From positions 1 to 45,347 of the forward strand of contig CALWGP010000008.1 in assembly GCA_944380095.1 (NCBI GenBank): a stretch of 45,347 nt of DNA, in the 5' to 3' direction. The translations under genes were made by a program, and so were the position numbers. Below the pieces are notes generated by a model that was given only the letters and a program-made list of their open reading frames with translations, was not told where the DNA came from and made no database searches. Below, piece after piece: positions 40,487 to 45,347 of this stretch (the first letter of the stretch is position 1; each line of letters starts with the position of its first letter). Origin of the DNA: an uncultured Lachnospiraceae bacterium (GTDB taxonomy: Bacteria; Bacillota; Clostridia; Lachnospirales; Lachnospiraceae).

Positions 40487-41578
40487 ATGCAAAAGATCGC
40501 ATTTCATTTAAATTGTCTGGCCCGGGCCGGGGCGGAGCGGGTGGTGACCAACCTGGCCGCCCAGTTTGTACAGGAAGGCTACGAGGTGGTCATCGCCACC
40601 GAATGGAAGGATAAAGTGGAATACGAACAGGATCCCAGGGTGCGCCGGGTGATCGTGGGGCCGGAAGGGGAAGAGGAGAAAAAGGGAAGGATCGCCAAAA
40701 TTTTCCTGCGCTATTTCAAGCTGCGCCGGTTTGTGAAGCGGGAGCGGCCGGACGTGCTCATCGCCTTCGGGCACAAAGCCAATTACCGGGCGCTGATCGC
40801 CACCCTTTTGATGAAGCAGAAAGTGGTGGTGTGCGTGCGCACCGACCCTACGGGCCATTATGACGGGAAAACGGATCAGATCCTGATCCCGCTGCTGTTT
40901 CCAAGGGCTGCCGGCTTTGTGTTCCAGACCACGGGGCAGAGGGACTTTTTCCCGCCCTTTGTGAGGAAAAACTCCACCATTATTTTAAATCCGGTAAATC
41001 CCAAATATTTCGGCCTGCCAAAGCCCCAAAAGCGGGAAAAGGAAGTGGTGCATTCCGGACGCCTGGTGGACTTTAAGAATCATCCGCTGCTGATCCGCGC
41101 CTTTGCCCGGGTGCATGAAAAGCACCCGGATTATGTGCTCAAGCTTTACGGGGCGGATTCCGGGGACGGCACTTTACAGATCATCGAAACCCTGATCGAT
41201 CAGCTGCATGCCAAAGACTGGGTAAAACTCATGGGCGGCAGCGACGAGCTGGAAAAGCTTCTGCCTTCCGCCGCGGTTTATGCCTTTTCTTCGGACTGGG
41301 AAGGGCTGCCAAACGGTGTGCTGGAAGCCATGGCCATGGGGATCCCCACGGTGGCCACGGACTGCCCCTGCGGCGGGCCCGCCACGGTCATCCGAAACGG
41401 GGAAAACGGCCTGCTGGTGCCCATTATGAACGAAGAAGCGCTGGCCGATGCCATCTGCAGGCTCATCGAGGATCCGGATTTTGCCGGACGCCTGGGGGAC
41501 AACGCCAGAAAAATCGAGGAGCTGACCAATCCGGAGGCGGTATTCGTCCGGTGGAAGGAATACCTGGAATCCCTCTGA
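40487..41578 (+). CDS. Family 4 glycosyltransferase
   Basis: A GT-B fold glycosyltransferase of 363 residues. It has AFHLNCLARAGAERVVTNLAAQF at the N-terminus, NPVNPKYF at the domain junction, VVHSGRLVDFKNHPLLIRAF, and SSDWEGLPNGVLEAMAMGIPTVATDCPCGGP. The last stretch, TDCPCGGP, and the GAERVV-type start are shared with the transferase at 44265, so these two seem to be paralogues that add related sugars. AAGGAAGGAAAGG just upstream is a strong ribosome site. The pattern is that of N-acetylgalactosamine-type transferases such as PglH/PglJ, but this does not fix the donor. Confidence 0.88.
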   Translation: MQKIAFHLNCLARAGAERVVTNLAAQFVQEGYEVVIATEWKDKVEYEQDPRVRRVIVGPEGEEEKKGRIAKIFLRYFKLRRFVKRERPDVLIAFGHKANYRALIATLLMKQKVVVCVRTDPTGHYDGKTDQILIPLLFPRAAGFVFQTTGQRDFFPPFVRKNSTIILNPVNPKYFGLPKPQKREKEVVHSGRLVDFKNHPLLIRAFARVHEKHPDYVLKLYGADSGDGTLQIIETLIDQLHAKDWVKLMGGSDELEKLLPSAAVYAFSSDWEGLPNGVLEAMAMGIPTVATDCPCGGPATVIRNGENGLLVPIMNEEALADAICRLIEDPDFAGRLGDNARKIEELTNPEAVFVRWKEYLESL

Positions 41579-41610
41579 AAAAATAGTTCACACAAGAAAG
41601 GGAAAAAGAA

Positions 41611-42384
41611 ATGTTTTCATACGACGATTACCGGCAGATCATCCGCCTCATCCAGGAAACGGGAAGGGGCATGGGCTATGAGGAAGCGCTGGGCGCGGAC
41701 CGGTTTGTGATCATGCGCCACGACGTGGAATACAGCGTGGAGCGGGCCTATGAGCTGGCAAAAGTGGAACATGAAATGGGCTTTGTTTCCACCTGGTTTT
41801 TCCAGTGGACCAACAATTCCTACAATATTTTGTCCGTGCGCAACCAGGAGAAGATCCGAAAGATCCGGGAAATGGGCCATCATGTGGGACTGCATTTTGC
41901 CTTAAACGGCCTGACGGATATGGGGGAAGTGCGCTGCCAGATCGGGAAGGAAATCCGGATTCTTTCGGAGATGTTCGGCTTTCCCATCACACAGTTTAGC
42001 ATCCACCGGCCTTCCAAGGACGCGCTGCGGGAAAATATCAAGCTGCCCGGTGTTTTAAACGCCTACCAGGACGATTTTTTCACCTTCGCGGAGGAAGTGG
42101 GGGAAAAGACCGAGCTGAAGGTAAAGTACATGTCGGACGCCAACCATATCTGGCGCTACGGCTATCCGGACCGGGACAATATTTTCGGCCACGATAAGGT
42201 ACAGATCCTCACCCATCCTTTTGCCTGGACCGAAAAAGGCTATGACAACCGGGACAATTACGCCACCCTGGTGCAGGAAAAGTATGCGGAAATGATCGAC
42301 AGCATCGACAAGGAATGCAAGGACTTTTATGTGTACCGGGAGGAATTTTTGCAGGCAAAGCTGATTGCGGAAAAGGAGCAGTGA
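41611..42384 (+). CDS. NodB-fold polysaccharide deacetylase-like protein
   Basis: A 257-residue cytosolic protein related to polysaccharide deacetylases. IMRHDVEYSV has H37-D38 in place of the usual DDG metal motif, GHHVGLHFALN holds the metal histidines, and FSIHRPS is a third motif. The RHDVD/E variety is common in capsule and wall-glycan loci, where its substrate is unknown. No signal peptide or membrane segment is present. It is followed after six bases by asnB. It is distinct from the deacetylase-like protein at 36604 and is not a close copy. Confidence 0.78.
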   Translation: MFSYDDYRQIIRLIQETGRGMGYEEALGADRFVIMRHDVEYSVERAYELAKVEHEMGFVSTWFFQWTNNSYNILSVRNQEKIRKIREMGHHVGLHFALNGLTDMGEVRCQIGKEIRILSEMFGFPITQFSIHRPSKDALRENIKLPGVLNAYQDDFFTFAEEVGEKTELKVKYMSDANHIWRYGYPDRDNIFGHDKVQILTHPFAWTEKGYDNRDNYATLVQEKYAEMIDSIDKECKDFYVYREEFLQAKLIAEKEQ

Positions 42385-42390
42385 TCGCCC

Positions 42391-44268
42391 ATGTGCGGAA
42401 TTTGCGGGTTTTATTCGAAAAAAGAGATCCGGATGGGGCAGCTTGAGGGGATGAATAATACCATGATCCACCGGGGGCCGGATGATGCCGGCGCAGAGAT
42501 CTTTGACGAAAGGGACGGCTACCGGGTGGGGCTGGCCCAGCGCCGCCTTTCCATCCTGGACCTGTCCCCCCTGGGCCATCAGCCCATGCATGCGGCGGAC
42601 GGCCGGGTGAGCCTGGTGTTCAACGGGGAAATCTACAATTTCGAAGAGCTGCGGGCGCAGCTGCCCGGCTACCCGTTTCGTTCCCGCTGCGATACGGAGG
42701 TGCTGCTGGCAGCTTATGAAGCCTGGGGCATTTCTTTTGTGGAAAAGTGCAGCGGGATGTTTGCCATTGCCCTGTACGACCGGCAGGACGGGTCTTTGTA
42801 TCTGATCCGGGACCGGATCGGGAAAAAACCCCTGTATTACTGGGAAGACGGGCAAAACCTGGTCTTTGGTTCGGAACTCAAAGCCATTATGGCCTGCCCC
42901 GGCTTTCCTAGGACCCTCCGCAGGGATGTGCTGCCCCGTTACCTGTTCCAGCAGTATATCCCGGAACCGGATACGGTTTTTGAACAGGTCTTCCAGCTGC
43001 TGCCCGGGGAAATGCTGCGGTTTTGCCGGGGAAGGGCAAAGAAGGAACGCTACTGGAGCATTCCGGGGAAGTACCGGGAGGGAATGGCCGACCCCGTGAC
43101 GGATTATGGGGAAGGAAAGGCCCGGTTAAAGGAGCTGCTTACCGCCGCGGTGAAACGGCGCATGATCGCGGACGTGGAGCTGGGGACTTTCTTAAGCGGC
43201 GGCTATGATTCCTCCCTGGTGACCGCCATTGCGGCGGGGCTTTCCGAAAAGCCGGTAAAAACCTTTTCCATCGGATTTGAGGAAGCGGCCTACGACGAGT
43301 CCGGCTATGCGGAAAAAATCGCCTCCTGCCTGGGCACGGAGCATACGAAGCGCATCATTACGGAAAAAGAAATGTTCGACCTGGTGGAAAGCATCCCCAA
43401 GTATTACGATCAGCCTTTTGCGGATTCTTCCCAGATTCCTACCATGCTGGTGTCCGCCCTGGCGAAGGAAAAGGTGACCGTGGCCCTTTCCGGGGACGGG
43501 GGGGACGAGTTTTTCTGCGGATACGGATTGTACGATAAGCTGTATCAGGCGCAGAGGCTGGACCGGCTGGGCGGCCTGGTGTACGGCCTGTGCAGCCTGC
43601 CGGGCCTTAAACAGGCAAAGACGCTGGAAAAGCTGCCTTTTTCCGTACAGGTGATTGCAAAAAACCGGGACAGCCGGATGAAAACCCAGCTTTGTTCCCC
43701 CCATTACTTAGACTGCGTCCGGAAAATGGCCGGGGAAGGGGAAGTCCGCTTTTTGCAGGAAGCAGGCTACGGCGTAAAAGACTGGCAGGTGCGGCGGATG
43801 CTGCTGGACATGGAAACCTATCTGCCGGGAGACATTTTATGCAAGGTGGACCGGGCTTCCATGAAATATTCCCTGGAAGCCAGATGCCCCATCCTGGACC
43901 GGGACGTGATGGAATATTCTTTCCGCCTGCCCCAGTCCTTTAAGTACAAAAACGGGACGAAAAAGAAAATCCTGAAGGAAATCGCCTGGGACTATCTGCC
44001 CAAGGAACTGCTGGAACGGCCCAAGAAGGGATTTTCCGTGCCCATGGACAAATGGCTGGCCGGCCCCTTAAAGGAGCGGCTTTTGGACTATGCGGACGCA
44101 GGATTTTTAAAAAGACAGGGGCTGTTTTGCCCGGAATACACCCAGGCTTTTGTCAGGGAGTGGCTTGGGCGGGGGGACGCAGGCGCGGGCAGCGGGGCCA
44201 ACGATTCCAAAATCCTGTGGGCGTTTTTTATTTTCCAACAATGGTATGAACGGTGGATGCAGCGATGA
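42391..44268 (+). CDS. asnB: Asparagine synthase-like amidotransferase (glutamine-hydrolysing)
   Basis: A 625-residue class II amidotransferase. The N-terminal glutaminase begins MCGICGFYS with catalytic Cys2; HRGPDD, LAQRRLSILD and FNGEIYNF follow. The C-terminal ATP-pyrophosphatase domain has LSGGYDSSL near residue 267 and ALSGDGGDEFF near residue 365, then KVDRASM and RPKKGFSVPMDKWL. Members of this group in surface-glycan loci (WbpS in Pseudomonas O6, WbtH in Francisella) amidate the C6 carboxyl of hexuronic acids. Since the locus encodes a UDP-HexNAc dehydrogenase, amidation of GalNAcA or GlcNAcA is a reasonable role. It could instead be an ordinary asparagine synthetase. It overlaps the next gene by ATGA. 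Confidence 0.88.
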   Translation: MCGICGFYSKKEIRMGQLEGMNNTMIHRGPDDAGAEIFDERDGYRVGLAQRRLSILDLSPLGHQPMHAADGRVSLVFNGEIYNFEELRAQLPGYPFRSRCDTEVLLAAYEAWGISFVEKCSGMFAIALYDRQDGSLYLIRDRIGKKPLYYWEDGQNLVFGSELKAIMACPGFPRTLRRDVLPRYLFQQYIPEPDTVFEQVFQLLPGEMLRFCRGRAKKERYWSIPGKYREGMADPVTDYGEGKARLKELLTAAVKRRMIADVELGTFLSGGYDSSLVTAIAAGLSEKPVKTFSIGFEEAAYDESGYAEKIASCLGTEHTKRIITEKEMFDLVESIPKYYDQPFADSSQIPTMLVSALAKEKVTVALSGDGGDEFFCGYGLYDKLYQAQRLDRLGGLVYGLCSLPGLKQAKTLEKLPFSVQVIAKNRDSRMKTQLCSPHYLDCVRKMAGEGEVRFLQEAGYGVKDWQVRRMLLDMETYLPGDILCKVDRASMKYSLEARCPILDRDVMEYSFRLPQSFKYKNGTKKKILKEIAWDYLPKELLERPKKGFSVPMDKWLAGPLKERLLDYADAGFLKRQGLFCPEYTQAFVREWLGRGDAGAGSGANDSKILWAFFIFQQWYERWMQR

Positions 44269-45347
44269 GCGAAAGAAACGGAAAACATGTGGCTTTCTAT
44301 ATCGGTTCCTTGAAAAAAGGGGGCGCGGAACGGGTATTCGTCAACCTGGCCCGGTATTTTGTTTCCCGGGGCTACAGGGTGACGATGGTGACCCAGTACG
44401 AAAAGGAAAACGAATATCCGCTGCCCGAAGGGGCAGGAAGGGTCCTTTCCGACCTGACCCCGGCAGAGGAAGGAAACCGGGTGCAGAACCTGTTTCGCAG
44501 ATACACAAAGCTTCGCCGGATTTTCCGGGAGCTGAAGGCGGACGTGGTGCTGTCCACCATCGGGAAAAACAATTTCATGGCGATTTTGGCCAACCTTTTT
44601 TCCAAAACCCGGGTGATCGTTTCCGTTGTGGCGGAGCCCACGGAGGAATATCCCAATGCCCTGATGCGGTTTCTGGCCAAAACGCTGTTTTACCTGGCGG
44701 ACGGGATCGTGATGCAGACAAAGGACGCGGTGGCTTTTTTCCAGCCCTCTTTGCAGAAAAAATGCGTGATCCTGAAAAATTCCGTAAATCCGGCTTTCCT
44801 GCGCCCCAGATACGAGGGAAAGAGGGGACAGGATATTGTGGCCGTGGGACGGATGGACGCCAACAAAAACCAGGCCATGGCCATCCGGGCCTTTGCAAAG
44901 ATTGCGGGAGAATTCCCGGAAAGCCGGCTGATCCTCTACGGGGACGGGCCGCTTAAGGAACAGTTAAAGGCGCTGGCCGGCGGTTTGGGCGTAGGGGACA
45001 GGGTCCTTCTGCCCGGCACGGTGAACGATGTGGCGGACCGGATCGAAAAGGCCAGGATTTTTTTGCTCACCTCCTTTACGGAAGGAATGCCCAACACCCT
45101 GCTGGAGGCCATGTCCTTAGGGCTGGCCTGCATTTCCACGGACTGCCCCTGCGGCGGCCCCAAAGACGTGATCCAAGACGGGGTCAACGGCTGCCTGGTA
45201 GGGGTGGACGACCCGGAGGGCCTGTCTTTCAGGCTTCGGGAACTGCTTTCGGATCCTAAAAAAGCGGAACGGATGGGAAGGGAAGCGGCGCGGCTTCAGG
45301 AAAGCTACCGCCCGGAGCGGGTCAACCGGGAGTGGGAGGACTATTTT
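44265..45347 (+). CDS. Family 4 glycosyltransferase, cut by the window end
   Basis: The frame opens with ATGA overlapping the asnB stop and stays open to the last base, 361 codons, so the C-terminus lies outside the window, probably by only a few residues. It is a GT-B glycosyltransferase: AFYIGSLKKGGAERVFVNLARYF at the N-terminus, LKNSVNPAFL at the junction, AVGRMDANKNQAMAIRAF, LYGDGPLKEQLK, and TSFTEGMPNTLLEAMSLGLA followed by STDCPCGGPKDV. It is a paralogue of the transferase at 40487. The locus evidently continues downstream. Confidence 0.85.
   Translation, partial: MSERNGKHVAFYIGSLKKGGAERVFVNLARYFVSRGYRVTMVTQYEKENEYPLPEGAGRVLSDLTPAEEGNRVQNLFRRYTKLRRIFRELKADVVLSTIGKNNFMAILANLFSKTRVIVSVVAEPTEEYPNALMRFLAKTLFYLADGIVMQTKDAVAFFQPSLQKKCVILKNSVNPAFLRPRYEGKRGQDIVAVGRMDANKNQAMAIRAFAKIAGEFPESRLILYGDGPLKEQLKALAGGLGVGDRVLLPGTVNDVADRIEKARIFLLTSFTEGMPNTLLEAMSLGLACISTDCPCGGPKDVIQDGVNGCLVGVDDPEGLSFRLRELLSDPKKAERMGREAARLQESYRPERVNREWEDYF

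Overview
The window looks like chromosome of a GC-rich Clostridia member, most likely a Lachnospiraceae-type Gram-positive. Three things suggest this: strong AGGAGG-type ribosome sites throughout, sigma-A-like promoters (TTGNNN-17/18-TATAAT variants), and gene families common in that group (a CotH kinase, a DUF6020-like membrane protein, a DUF5348-like small protein, several GT-C membrane proteins). The assignment is an inference. I see no rRNA, tRNA, CRISPR array, insertion sequence or phage gene. Coding density is very high and no gene-free stretch exceeds about 135 bases.

Almost the whole window is one large cell-surface glycan locus. Positions 1-1248 hold flanking genes: an unrecognised partial gene and a free methionine-(R)-sulfoxide reductase. 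Positions 1283-9725 are a pseudaminic acid (Pse) module. It has pseB followed by two glycosyltransferases on the plus strand, a small DUF5348-like gene, a convergent terminator, pseF-pseI-pseG on the minus strand, and a divergent CotH-type kinase. pseC and pseH are not in the window. At 9809 begins a plus-strand run with a GT52-like protein carrying the EDG and HP motifs of bacterial sialyltransferases, a plausible Pse transferase. It continues with a PglK/MsbA-like ABC flippase, an O-acyltransferase, large GT-C-like membrane proteins, a WecE-type aminotransferase (dTDP-Fuc4N) and a GNAT-GT2 fusion.

From a strong promoter at 21831 a second run begins: a Wzy/WaaL/PglL-like membrane protein, then a bacillosamine-type set (PglF-like dehydratase, VOC protein, PglE-like aminotransferase, PglC-like phosphoglycosyltransferase, ATP-grasp ligase, GT4). 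In place of the PglD acetyltransferase there is an ATP-grasp enzyme. This recalls Neisseria PglB2, where an ATP-grasp domain acylates the 4-amino group. A UDP-HexNAc dehydrogenase and another GT-C protein follow. From 33472, with its own promoter, come an SGNH-hydrolase lipoprotein and a UDP-HexNAc 4-epimerase. After a probable terminator there is a final run to the window end: an atypical formyltransferase, two cytosolic NodB-fold proteins, four GT4 glycosyltransferases, a FemAB-like protein and an AsnB-type amidotransferase.

Taken together, UDP-GlcNAc seems to feed three branches: Pse (PseB), a 4-acylamido-trideoxyhexose (PglF/PglE) and a hexuronic acid that may be amidated (dehydrogenase, epimerase, AsnB). 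dTDP-Fuc4N feeds a fourth. Products would be built on undecaprenyl carriers by PglC and the GT4 enzymes, or loaded singly onto Und-P by the GtrB-like GT2, then flipped by the ABC transporter and polymerised or ligated by the Wzy_C protein. Whether the end product is a capsule, a wall polymer or an O-glycoprotein cannot be decided from sequence.
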